A stretch of 64,000 nt of DNA from Proteobacteria bacterium DTSAM18 (lineage in GTDB: Bacteria; Myxococcota_A; UBA796; GCA-2862545), in assembly GCA_028767165.1 (NCBI GenBank), contig JARACJ010000004.1:1-64000 (forward strand). Direction: 5' to 3'. Positions 43,074 to 50,864 of this stretch are shown piece after piece (the first letter of the stretch is position 1; every line of letters starts with the position of its first letter). A model generated the notes under the pieces. It was given only the letters and a program-made list of their open reading frames with translations, was not told the origin of the DNA and searched no databases. Position numbers and translations under genes: made by a program.

Positions 43074-44143
43074 CCTGGTCCCATCAGTCCATGGCGACCC
43101 ACGCGCAGATCCTCAATGCGCCGTCGGATGGGCTCACCTTGTCGTCCCAGCCGCTCGGGTGGGTCGGCACGGGGTGGCGGTCGCTGTTCGATGGCCTGGG
43201 CAAGGACCAGCAGACCCGGGAGCGCAGGGGGCGCAACTTCGCCCGGCGTGGCAGGGTGCGCGGGCTGCATGTGGCCCCGGGGGTCGCGTCGGCCGAGGTG
43301 GTGGCCGATGGCTCCCACCATGCCTCGCTCAAGGTGCGTGCGTTCTCCACGGCGGAGTGGCAGGCGATCATGCAGGTGCTGTCGGCGGATCTGTCGCTCG
43401 TGGCCTCGCTGATGGAAGGCGAGCTGCCCGACGCCCTCGTCCGCAAGCTCGACCGCCGACAGGTCCAGCTCATGCCCACCCTCGAGGAACTGTCCTTCGA
43501 CTGCAGCTGCGGCGACTACGTGATGCCCTGCGCCCACGGCGCGAGCGTCTTCCACGTGCTCTCCGACGCCCTCGATGGTGATCCCTTCCTGCTGCTCACC
43601 CTGCGAGGTCGCACGCCGGAGCACCTCATGGCCGATCTGCGGGCTGGCTGGGGCGACGAGACGGCGATCCGGAGCCTCGCATCGGCCGAGGAGGATCTCC
43701 CCGAGCTCGACGACTGGTTCACGGCCCGAGGCGGGGTGCCCTGCTTCCGGTGCCGGTTCGCGGACGACGCCCACGAGGCGGCCGGACTCAAGGCCCTCGG
43801 GCCTGCACCGGGAAGCGTGGATCTCGTGCCCACGCTGCAGCCGCTGTACGAGTCCGCACGGAAGGAGCTCGTGAAGTTCGTCGAGGAACTTCCGGAGCGC
43901 AAGGTCCGAAGGCGCCCCGAAGTGCCGGTTGCGGCGGAGAAGGTCCCGGAAGAAGCGCCCGAGTACGAGCTCACCGAGGCGGTGGTCAACGTGCTGGCCG
44001 AGAAGGAGTCCACCGTGGCCGAGATCCTCGCCAGGATCACCACCAGCCCGAGCCGTCTCCGCGACGAGCTCGGGGTGCTCGAGGAGCTCGGGCTGATCTT
44101 CCGCACGGGGCGCGGAGAGGCCGTGACCTACTGGCTGGGGTGA
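43070..44143 (+). CDS. SWIM zinc-finger protein, partner of the SNF2 ATPase
   Basis: The 357-aa product has the SWIM motif CSCGDYVMPCAHG (Cys145, Cys147, Cys154, His156). The N-terminal part has basic patches (RERRGRNFARRGRVRG) for DNA contact, and the C terminus looks like a winged helix (VAEILARITTSPSRLRDELGVLEELGLI split over two helices). It overlaps the SNF2 stop by 4 nt, with GGAGGAC upstream. SWIM proteins next to SNF2 ATPases probably form one complex; the target is unknown. Confidence 0.9.
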   Translation: MTWSHQSMATHAQILNAPSDGLTLSSQPLGWVGTGWRSLFDGLGKDQQTRERRGRNFARRGRVRGLHVAPGVASAEVVADGSHHASLKVRAFSTAEWQAIMQVLSADLSLVASLMEGELPDALVRKLDRRQVQLMPTLEELSFDCSCGDYVMPCAHGASVFHVLSDALDGDPFLLLTLRGRTPEHLMADLRAGWGDETAIRSLASAEEDLPELDDWFTARGGVPCFRCRFADDAHEAAGLKALGPAPGSVDLVPTLQPLYESARKELVKFVEELPERKVRRRPEVPVAAEKVPEEAPEYELTEAVVNVLAEKESTVAEILARITTSPSRLRDELGVLEELGLIFRTGRGEAVTYWLG

Positions 44144-44640
44144 AGCCTGCGACGGCGGTCACCCGAAGCACCCCTCTCGTTACGGAACATGGAGTCATGG
44201 TTGGCAGGACGTGTCGAGAGGGGTGCCGTGTCATCGGGTGCCGGCACTCCGGGCGTTGCCGCCGGGCGGCTTCCTGACGAATGTCGCCGGGCGAACCTCG
44301 GGATTTAGCGTTTGTGTGATCACCTGACCCGTACGTGACATTTGACGTCTGCAACGGGTCACGCACCATGGATCCACCCTGCAGTCCCACATGTCATGGC
44401 CTGGCAGGTACGTTCCTTCGCGGTCGGGTCACGGGCATTCCAGGGTCTGGTACACGCCCAGACCGCCCCGAAGCAGTTGACAAATGTGACGTTCGTGTGA
44501 CGGGATGTCGAGAAGCATCCGTGAAGCGGGGATTCGGAGTAGTTTGAAGCGTGTTCCTCGCTGTGGAAGCAGGATCGACATGCCGTCTGGGGTCAAGGGA
44601 GTTGTTTCCTGAGGAGGATCCGCGGCAACAGGAAGAGGGA
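44144..44640. promoter_or_regulatory. gene-free 497-bp leader with inverted-repeat elements upstream of the RRM gene
   Basis: No gene seen. A 12-bp perfect inverted repeat GCACCCCTCTCG (44168-44179) / CGAGAGGGGTGC (44215-44226) may be a terminator-like or operator structure for the SWIM transcript. Two 23-nt sites in opposite orientation (44330-44352 and 44473-44495) match at 18 of 23 positions around a core AAATGT and TGAC half-sites. The second overlaps a perfect TTGACA, though no good -10 follows. Together these suggest regulated expression of the RRM gene. Confidence 0.5.
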
Positions 44641-45525
44641 ATGTCCAAGAAATTGTTCTGTGGCGGTTTGTCCTGGGGTACGACGGATGAGACCCTGCGA
44701 GCTGCTTTCGAGCCTCACGGCACCGTCACGGACGCACGTGTGATCACGGATCGCGAGACCGGCAGGTCCCGCGGATTTGGTTTTGTGACCTACGAGGACG
44801 AAGCGTCCGCGCAGGCTGCCGCCGATGCGATGAACGGCGTCATGCTTGACGGCCGTCCCATTCGCGTCAACCTCGCCGAAGAGCGTGGTGGTCGCCCCGG
44901 TGGCGGCGGTGGCGGTGGTGGTCCCCGTCGTGAGGGCGGTGGTTACCGTCCGCGCGGTCCCGGTGGCCCTGTGGCTGTCGAGCGTCGTGGTGGCTACCGT
45001 CCTGGTGGCCGTCAGGAAGGCGGAGAAGGCGGCGGCTATCGGCCCCGCGGTGGCGATTCCCGTGGCGGTGGTGGCGGCTACGCTCCCCGTGGCGGTGACT
45101 CCCGTGGCGGTGGTGGCGGCTACGCTCCCCGTGGCGGCGACTCCCGTGGTGGCGCTGGCGGCGGCTATGCTCCCCGTGGCGGCGACTCCCGTGGCGGTGG
45201 TGGCGGCTACGCTCCCCGTGGCGGCGACTCCCGTGGCGGCGGTGGATACTCCCCCCGCGGTGGCGGCTTCGGCGGCGGCGGCGGCTTCGGCGGCGGCGGC
45301 GGTGGTGGTGCCGGCGGTGGCTTCGGCGGTGGCAGTGCACCCGCAGACGGCGACGACTGGGGCGAGGATCGCACGCGTCGTACCGAGCGCAAGAAGAAGA
45401 AGACCCGCAGCGAGCCCGAGGGCGACTTCCGCCAGCGTCGCAAGGGTCGTCTCGGTCCCAACTCTCGTCCCAAGCGGCCCATCAGCCGTTGGGATGTCTA
45501 CGAGGACGAGGACGAGGAGTACTGA
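44641..45525 (+). CDS. RNA-binding protein with RRM domain and RGG-repeat tail
   Basis: The N-terminal RRM (residues 1-80) has RNP2 LFCGGLSW and RNP1 RGFGFVTY. The rest is low-complexity: Gly/Arg-rich with five tandem copies of a 14-residue unit Y(A/R)PRGGDSRGGGG (45037-45246), a Gly/Phe stretch, a Lys/Arg patch (RTERKKKKTRSEPEG) and an acidic end. At 294 aa it is far longer than the usual bacterial RRM proteins (about 80-120 aa) and resembles eukaryotic hnRNPs that undergo phase separation. ATG 44641 follows GGAAGAGGGA. It may act in cold adaptation or RNA turnover. Confidence 0.92.
   Translation: MSKKLFCGGLSWGTTDETLRAAFEPHGTVTDARVITDRETGRSRGFGFVTYEDEASAQAAADAMNGVMLDGRPIRVNLAEERGGRPGGGGGGGGPRREGGGYRPRGPGGPVAVERRGGYRPGGRQEGGEGGGYRPRGGDSRGGGGGYAPRGGDSRGGGGGYAPRGGDSRGGAGGGYAPRGGDSRGGGGGYAPRGGDSRGGGGYSPRGGGFGGGGGFGGGGGGGAGGGFGGGSAPADGDDWGEDRTRRTERKKKKTRSEPEGDFRQRRKGRLGPNSRPKRPISRWDVYEDEDEEY
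45037..45264 (+). repeat. tandem 42-nt coding repeat in the RRM/RGG gene
   Basis: Five near-identical copies of about 42 nt (one 45, one 39) each encode YAPRGGDSRGGGGG or a close variant, plus a partial sixth. Near identity at the DNA level suggests recent slippage and possible strain-to-strain length change. Confidence 0.9.
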
Positions 45526-45564
45526 TCCTCCCTCTTTGAGACTCGGCCGGTTTCCGGCCGTCGG

Positions 45565-45593
45565 AGGTCCGATGCGCATGCGTCGGGCCTTTC
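45565..45593. terminator. terminator between the RRM and DksA-like genes
   Basis: AGGTCCGATGCG and TGCGTCGGGCCT form a stem with G-U pairs, followed by TTTCGTG, between convergent genes. Confidence 0.6.
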
Positions 45594-45606
45594 GTGCATC
45601 TTGGGC

Positions 45607-45969
45607 TCAGCGCTCGAGGGCTGCCAGGCACGCCACGCACAGCGCCGACTCCGGCCGGATCTTCAGCCTGCGGAAGCCGATGGCCTCGCCGCAGCGGGTG
45701 CACCAGCCGTAGTCGTCGTCCTCCATCGCGACGAGGGCCCGGTCGATCTGTTGGAGACGTACCCGCAGCCGTCGACGTTCGGCCTGGGCCATCTGCTGCT
45801 GCTGGATCGCGTCGATGCGGGAGACCCGGCCGACTGCCGACTGGTCGAGCTGGACGGTGGCCGCCCGCGCGCCGCCTCCTTCCAGCTGGGCGCGGATCGC
45901 GGCGGCGAGGTCGTCCAGATCCTGTCTCAGCTCGGTCATCTGTGCAGCGTCGAGCGCGTCATCGTCCAC
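45607..45969 (-). CDS. DksA/TraR family zinc-finger protein
   Basis: The 120-aa product has an N-terminal coiled coil (QLEGGGARAATVQLDQ, RLRVRLQQIDRAL) and the C-terminal zinc finger CTRC...CVAC with the typical spacing, so it probably binds the RNA polymerase secondary channel and modifies transcription with ppGpp. GTG 45969 follows GGAGGT with 6-nt spacing. The usual DksA tip residues are not obvious. It is divergent from an unknown gene and convergent with the RRM gene. Confidence 0.9.
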   Translation of the reverse strand: MDDDALDAAQMTELRQDLDDLAAAIRAQLEGGGARAATVQLDQSAVGRVSRIDAIQQQQMAQAERRRLRVRLQQIDRALVAMEDDDYGWCTRCGEAIGFRRLKIRPESALCVACLAALER

Positions 45970-46112
45970 GGTTCCACCTCCGCTCGCCCCATTGTCTCCG
46001 GTGGGGCCCCATTCGGCCAGGGACCCGATGGGGTCACCCGCATCGGGCTCGGCCCTCGGCTGGTGTCCCGCCCAACCGGTCGATGGGAAGCACAGGCAGG
46101 ACGGAGCACACG

Positions 46113-46907
46113 ATGGGGTCGAGCGGAGAACACGACATCCCGGCGCTGCGGCGCAGGGCGAGCGGCTGGGATGCTTCGGGCTGTCCGCCGCCAGGGTGGA
46201 TCGATGGCGTGCCCGGCCTGTGGCGCTGGCTGTCGGTGTGGCTCGGTGGGCGTGCGCCCTACCGACGCTTCCGTCGGCTGACCCGGGCGGATCAGCGGCT
46301 GCTGCTCGGTGCGAAGGATGCGTGGGATCTGCTCGTGCGGCTGGATGACTCGGGGCTCGACATGGACTGGTGGCGCTCGGTGGCACTCGTCCGGGCGGCG
46401 GGCGCGACGATCCATGAGGTGGACGGCGTGGCGGACTGGAAGGGGTGCGTGGCCGCCCTGTTCTGGGATGTGGGTCTTCCGCTCCTGATGTGGCGCCGTC
46501 CCTACGGCGTGGACGAGATGGGACGTCTGGTCCATGTGCCCCGGCCTCGTCGTGTCATGCACGAGCGGGCCCTGTTCGGGCAGGATCACGAGACGTTGGG
46601 TGCCAGGGGCATGGTGGCGTGGGGCCTGCAGGATCTCCTGCCCTCCGGGCACTCGGAGGCCACGCGGACTGTCGTCTCCTCCCAGGCCGTGGCCCTCGCG
46701 GATCTGTTCCAGACGCTGGGGCATCCGGAGGCGTGCCTCGCGCTCGGTGCGCCCTCGGCTCGCTGGGTCGGTGCGCTCGTCGAGGCGCAGGCGTGCGTGC
46801 ACCTGGCCAGGACCTGGTCCGCAGCTCTTCTCGTCCCCTTCGTGGGGGTCGACGCGATCCTCGCTCAGCTGACGCAGGTACCGTCGAATGGTCCGCATCG
46901 GCGGTGA
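46113..46907 (+). CDS. uncharacterised 264-aa protein
   Basis: No family recognised. From ATG 46113 (GGAG 6 nt upstream) the product is Trp-rich and globular (GLWRWLSVWLGGRAP, LDMDWWRSVALVRAAG), with no signal peptide or clear membrane span. The frame is open further upstream to 45594, but that overlaps the DksA-like gene. It sits 165 bp before the first sigma gene in the same direction, so it could belong to that locus. Role unknown. Confidence 0.6.
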   Translation: MGSSGEHDIPALRRRASGWDASGCPPPGWIDGVPGLWRWLSVWLGGRAPYRRFRRLTRADQRLLLGAKDAWDLLVRLDDSGLDMDWWRSVALVRAAGATIHEVDGVADWKGCVAALFWDVGLPLLMWRRPYGVDEMGRLVHVPRPRRVMHERALFGQDHETLGARGMVAWGLQDLLPSGHSEATRTVVSSQAVALADLFQTLGHPEACLALGAPSARWVGALVEAQACVHLARTWSAALLVPFVGVDAILAQLTQVPSNGPHRR

Positions 46908-47072
46908 CCTCGGCCTCGCGCCGGACGGCGGGAGTGCGGGGCGCGGCGTAGGACGGGCGCCGTACGGGGTGGCGCGTGCGGTATGTAGGTGCACGGAACG
47001 CCCTCTGCTTCCTCTCAAGGGCGATTTTTGCATCCCGACCTGAGAGCGTGCCCCAACGAGAGGAAGCACCTG

Positions 47073-47846
47073 ATGACGAAGACCAGCACCCAGCATCCAA
47101 TTCGATATGTGGAAGGGTTGACCCGAGATGAGGTCTGTGTGCGCTACCGGAGCAAGGTGATGTTGCTTGCGCGGAGAGTGCACGAGCGTCTTGCACCGGA
47201 TGCCTCGGTGACACTGGACGACCTGGTGTCGTCCGGTGCGCTCGGTTTGTTGGAGGCCTTCGACCGGTTTGACGAGGGTCGGGGGATTCGTTTTGGAACC
47301 TTTGCCGAATACCGCATCCGTGGGGCCATGTACGACGATCTGCGAAAGGGCGACACGTTCACCCGGCGCCGCAGGGAGCTTGCAAAGCGCATCGACGAAG
47401 CCCATGAGACCATGCGTCGACGGCTCGGACGGGAGCCGAACGACCAGGAGGTCGCCGACTACATGGGCGTCACGCTTGCTCGTTTCCACTCGGATGTGGC
47501 CAAGGTGCAGCCCATCTCCCACGTGAGCATCGACAGACCCCTCGGTGATCAGGATGATGCCCGGCCTCTCGTGGAGCAGATCACGGGCAACTCGATTCCG
47601 CTGCCCGACACCGGGCTGAAGGTCGATGGCATCCGCTCGGCGCTGAAGGACGCGATCTCCGAGCTGCCTGACCGTCAGCGGCACTGCGTGCAGATGTACT
47701 ACGGAAAGGAGATGAGCCTGAAGGAGATCGCGGACGTGTACGGGGTCACGGTGTCGCGCATCTCGCAGATCCTGAAGCAGGCCAGGGGTTCGCTCCGCAA
47801 ACGCATCTCCGTGCATGTGGATGGGGCCGATCTCGACAAGCTCTGA
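47073..47846 (+). CDS. FliA/WhiG-type (group 3) RNA polymerase sigma factor 1
   Basis: The 257-aa product has sigma region 2 (LVSSGALGLLEAFDRFDE, FAEYRIRGAMYDDLR), region 3 (LGREPNDQEVADYMG) and region 4 helix-turn-helix (SLKEIADVYGVTVSRISQIL). The length and region 3 point to the sigma-28 group that controls motility or development. AGGAAG lies upstream of ATG 47073. A terminator follows at once, and the FlgM-like ORF and a second sigma of the same class are downstream. No flagellar genes are seen in the window. Confidence 0.94.
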   Translation: MTKTSTQHPIRYVEGLTRDEVCVRYRSKVMLLARRVHERLAPDASVTLDDLVSSGALGLLEAFDRFDEGRGIRFGTFAEYRIRGAMYDDLRKGDTFTRRRRELAKRIDEAHETMRRRLGREPNDQEVADYMGVTLARFHSDVAKVQPISHVSIDRPLGDQDDARPLVEQITGNSIPLPDTGLKVDGIRSALKDAISELPDRQRHCVQMYYGKEMSLKEIADVYGVTVSRISQILKQARGSLRKRISVHVDGADLDKL

Positions 47847-47872
47847 GTGCCATGGTCCGCGTCAGGTGGAGT

Positions 47873-47905
47873 GCCGGTCTCCTGGGGAGGCCGGCGTTCT
47901 TCGTT
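47873..47905 (+). terminator. intrinsic terminator after sigma 1
   Basis: GCCGGTCTCC and GGAGGCCGGC form a 10-bp stem (one G-U) with a 3-nt loop, followed by GTTCTTCGTTG. It separates sigma 1 from the FlgM-like ORF. Confidence 0.8.
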
Positions 47906-47996
47906 GTGGGCGATGACATGATCCTTGCCATCGTGGGCCACGGTGGGCGCGTGGGCGGCCGAAGGATGGGTGAGGCTCCGGGAGGTGGGGGTGACC

Positions 47997-48254
47997 ATGA
48001 TCGGAACCTGTGTGCGGGCACGGATCGAAGGGGGATCGGACAGACGATGGCGCTCCCTCGGTGGGCGGCGGGATGCCCTCGGGCCGGGGCTGGCTCGTCC
48101 CCGCCCGCACCAGACCTGGCGGGAGCTCGTCGCGAGGACCGCCGCCCGTGATGTGTCCACGGTGCGCAGGGAGCTGCTGGAAGGCCGGCTCGACCTGGAC
48201 CTGGACCTGGACGCGGTCGCATCATCGATCCTCGCGGAGCTCTTGTGCGGGTGA
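47997..48254 (+). CDS. small protein resembling anti-sigma-28 factor FlgM
   Basis: The 85-aa product begins at ATG 47997, after GGAGGTGGGGGTGACC. The N terminus is Gly/Arg/Pro-rich and probably disordered. The C-terminal part (VRRELLEGRLDLDLDLDAVA, then SSILAELL) follows the FlgM pattern: a helix, a Gly turn, a variable Asp-rich stretch and a final alanine-containing helix, as in E. coli FlgM LKLAIRNGELKMDTGKIADA. It lies between two FliA-class sigma genes. The DLDLDLD run is a 6-nt tandem repeat. The match is short and by eye, so the call is tentative. Confidence 0.45.
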   Translation: MIGTCVRARIEGGSDRRWRSLGGRRDALGPGLARPRPHQTWRELVARTAARDVSTVRRELLEGRLDLDLDLDAVASSILAELLCG

Positions 48255-48643
48255 AAACCGTGGATCCAGGGATCCATACGGCAGCGTGGAGTGGAGGCCG
48301 GGCGCGAGGGAGCGGCTCGAGGCAGACCGGTGGGATCCGGATCCGGAGCGACTACGTGTCACCACGCATGAGAGCGAGTGATCCATGGTCGCCCGATAAT
48401 GGTGGTGGGAGGCGGATCCACGCACGGAAGGTGGCGGACCGGAACTTCTCGGATGCAGGAGAGGACGAGGATTTCGTGGCCTGTGAGGCGGCTTTTCGGA
48501 TGGCCTCACGGGTGTATCAATCATGATTGATACGTATCGAAAATGATTCCTGCGTAGAACGTCCCATCAAGCCTGGATCCTGACATCTGGTGATGGCACG
48601 CCGGTTGCTATGCGAAGTCCCAGCGATGGAATGGGAGGGTGTG
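48255..48643. promoter_or_regulatory. 389-bp leader of sigma 2 with a 20-bp palindrome
   Basis: No convincing gene. The perfect palindrome GTATCAATCATGATTGATAC (48514-48533) sits in an unusually AT-rich patch, directly joined to a second palindrome GATACGTATC (48529-48538), about 110 bp before the sigma 2 start. It is a strong operator candidate for a dimeric regulator. An ORF of 93 codons from 48245 overlaps it but has poor codon character. Confidence 0.6.
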
Positions 48644-49435
48644 ATGACCGAAGCAGCCGTGGCGTTGGAATCCTCGAACCGGGCCCCTGAAGGAGACGTC
48701 GTCGAAGCGCCGCCGTCCCGATCGGTGGCCGGGTACACCGAAGCACAGAGGCAGGCCCTGGTGCTCAAGCACTACGACCTCGTGAAGGCCGTCGCGTGCA
48801 AGGTGTACCACCGCCTTCCCAAGGTCGTCGAACTCGACGATCTCATCAGCGCCGGTGTCACCGGGCTCATCGAAGCCATCGACCGCTACGATCCCGCGCG
48901 GTCCGTCCCCTTCGAGATCTACGCCAAGCCCCGCATCCAGGGCTCGATCCTCGACACCCTCCGCAACCAGGACTGGGTCCCTCGCTCCGTGCGACGCAAG
49001 CACGACCTCATCAACCAGTCCCGCAACAACCTTCGTGAGAAGCTCGGTCGGTCGCCCAACCGCGAAGAGATGGCTGCCTACATCGACGTCACCACGAAGA
49101 AGCTCGACAACATGGTGAAGGACTCGGAGATCCGCTCCCTGCTGTCGCTCGATGCGCCCGTCGGCAACGACAACCCCACCCCGCTGGTGGAGCAGGTCGG
49201 CAACGACGACAACATGATGGCCCGGTGGCAGAAGGCCGAGCTGAAGGATCTCATCCTGGTGAACCTGCAGCGCCTCCCCGAGCGCGAGCGCACCGCCGTG
49301 AGCCTGTACTACCTGCACGAGCTGTCGCTCAAGGAGGTCGGCAAGGTGCTCGGCGTCACCGAGTCCCGCGCCTGCCAGCTCTGCTCCCAGGGCATCAAGC
49401 GGTTGCGGTTCAAGCTGCGCAACCACGTCCGATAA
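48644..49435 (+). CDS. FliA/WhiG-type (group 3) RNA polymerase sigma factor 2
   Basis: The 263-aa product has region 2 (LISAGVTGLIEAIDRYDP, YAKPRIQGSILDTLR), the family signature DWVPRSVRRK, region 3 (REKLGRSPNREEMAAYIDV) and region 4 (SLKEVGKVLGVTESRACQL). The DWVPRSVRR block is closer to classical FliA than sigma 1. ATG 48644 follows GGAGG with 5-nt spacing. It is a divergent paralog of sigma 1 (not a recent copy). A terminator follows at 49468. Confidence 0.95.
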   Translation: MTEAAVALESSNRAPEGDVVEAPPSRSVAGYTEAQRQALVLKHYDLVKAVACKVYHRLPKVVELDDLISAGVTGLIEAIDRYDPARSVPFEIYAKPRIQGSILDTLRNQDWVPRSVRRKHDLINQSRNNLREKLGRSPNREEMAAYIDVTTKKLDNMVKDSEIRSLLSLDAPVGNDNPTPLVEQVGNDDNMMARWQKAELKDLILVNLQRLPERERTAVSLYYLHELSLKEVGKVLGVTESRACQLCSQGIKRLRFKLRNHVR

Positions 49436-49467
49436 CACCCCTGTCCCTCCCGACTCTCTCCAAGAGG

Positions 49468-49506
49468 GCCGCTGGCGTTCCCCCCGAGCTCCAGCGGCGT
49501 TCTTGC
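49468..49506. terminator. terminator after sigma 2
   Basis: GCCGCTGG and CCAGCGGC pair across a 15-nt loop, followed by GTTCTTGCGTCTTG, between convergent genes. Confidence 0.7.
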
Positions 49507-49514
49507 GTCTTGGG

Positions 49515-50225
49515 TCAGTTCTCCGGCCCCTCCGCGTGCAACCGGTGGCCCGTGGCGTCGACCCACCACACCCTGCGGGCCCCGGTGGCCAGCTGCTGGG
49601 CGCGGGGAAAGGGCCGGGGCGGGAGGCGGTGGCTGCGGTCGGGTGTGACCTCCACGACGGCGAGGTCGACGCCGGCGAGCAGACTCCGGGCGGCCATGGT
49701 CCCGCTCGACAGGGGAAGCCAGGCGACCGTGTGATCCCCTGGAAGCGTCACGCGCACGCCGAACCCCGGAAGCCCGATGGGTTCGTCGCCTTGTCGCTCC
49801 GCAAACCCCAGGGGCTCGCAGTGCACGGTGAACGGGCCCTGGACGAGGGTCATGGGGGCGGTCAGGGTGTCGAGGGAGACCTTGATCCCGTCCGGCCAGC
49901 CCTGCTGCCATGCGCCGATGACCGCTGGAAGGCGCTCGTCGCCCGTCGGCGCGAGCAGCGGCATCGATCCGACGTGGGCCGGCACCATGGAGAGCGTCTG
50001 CAGGAGGCCGGCCGCGAGGTGGGCGGCGGGATGGGTGAGGATGCAGGCCACGGGGGCGCCGTCGTGGAGGGGGAGCTCCTGCAGGGGGCCCCATGGATCG
50101 ATGAGCAGGTGTCCGCGGGCGTGGGAGAGGAGCAGGCCGTTGTGAAGCCAGTGCACGGTGGTCTCGCCCAGTTGCAGACGGCGTTCCGGCGGGGTGGGCC
50201 ACAGCTCTGGAAGGGACATCTTCAT
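49515..50225 (-). CDS. metallo-beta-lactamase-fold-like protein lacking metal ligands
   Basis: The 236-aa product follows the MBL layout: HWLHNGLLLSHARGHLLIDP then ILTHPAAHLAAG where active members have THxHxDHxxG, and a late GDHTVAWLPLSSG. Only His65 of the motif is kept; the second His and the Asp are replaced, so catalysis by the usual dinuclear site is unlikely. It starts with ATG 50225, sharing one base with the LysE stop, and is the last gene of a four-gene operon. It may be a binding or regulatory relative; the fold assignment is tentative. Confidence 0.55.
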   Translation of the reverse strand: MKMSLPELWPTPPERRLQLGETTVHWLHNGLLLSHARGHLLIDPWGPLQELPLHDGAPVACILTHPAAHLAAGLLQTLSMVPAHVGSMPLLAPTGDERLPAVIGAWQQGWPDGIKVSLDTLTAPMTLVQGPFTVHCEPLGFAERQGDEPIGLPGFGVRVTLPGDHTVAWLPLSSGTMAARSLLAGVDLAVVEVTPDRSHRLPPRPFPRAQQLATGARRVWWVDATGHRLHAEGPEN

Positions 50226-50860
50226 CACCCCATGGCGAGGAACTGGCGGCCGGACTCGAGGAGGAACCGGACGGCGAAGTAGGCGAGGGCCAGCGCAAGG
50301 CCCCGCATCACCCATCGGTACACCGGTCCGGCGATGTGGGCACGCGCGCGGTCGATGAGCGCGGCCATGATCACCTTGGTGCCGCACAGGGCAAGGAAGA
50401 AGGCGCTCGCGAAGGCCACGACGTGCGCGGTACCCCCCTCGGTGGCCTGGGCGAGCAGCGGTCCGCCGACGGTGACCCAGAAGACGTAGGGGTGGGGATT
50501 GAGCAGGTTGGTGGTGACCGCCTTGGCCCAGGTGCCGGTGACCGGGGCGTCCGGATCGACCTCGACCTCTTGGATGTGTGCCGTGTGCCAGGCGAGCGAG
50601 AGCAGGAACAGGCCACCGCACAGGCTGATGAGGCCCATGGCGAGGGGCATGGCCGTCAGGTGGGCCACCGCCAGGGTGGAGAGCCACATCAGCGGGCCAT
50701 CGGTGAGGATGGGCACGAGTGCGACCTTCACGCCCTCCCGCATGCCGTGTTGCAGCGTGGTGGTCAGGACGAGGGTGGTCAGGGGGCCCGGCGCGAGGCC
50801 GCCGGCGAGGCCCAGTGTGAGGCCCGTGGTGGCCAGGGCGAGCAGGGAGGGATCGGACAT
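50225..50860 (-). CDS. LysE/RhtB family exporter
   Basis: The 211-aa product has about six membrane spans and the family N-terminal motif GLAGGLAPGPLTTLVLT, plus LLNPHPYVFWVTVGGPLL, as in LysE/RhtB amino-acid exporters. The substrate is unknown. Its start lies 4 nt after the stop of the upstream hydrolase, and it overlaps the downstream gene by 1 nt, so it is mid-operon. A weak ribosome site suggests translational coupling. Confidence 0.88.
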   Translation of the reverse strand: MSDPSLLALATTGLTLGLAGGLAPGPLTTLVLTTTLQHGMREGVKVALVPILTDGPLMWLSTLAVAHLTAMPLAMGLISLCGGLFLLSLAWHTAHIQEVEVDPDAPVTGTWAKAVTTNLLNPHPYVFWVTVGGPLLAQATEGGTAHVVAFASAFFLALCGTKVIMAALIDRARAHIAGPVYRWVMRGLALALAYFAVRFLLESGRQFLAMG

Positions 50861-50864
50861 GCCG

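Noticed and set aside
48245-48526. 93-codon frame between the FlgM-like ORF and sigma 2
   Set aside because: Poor codon character, no clear ribosome site, and it overlaps the AT-rich palindrome.
47073-49435. Part of a flagellar operon
   Set aside because: No flagellin, hook, motor or export genes in the window; the sigma class alone is not enough.
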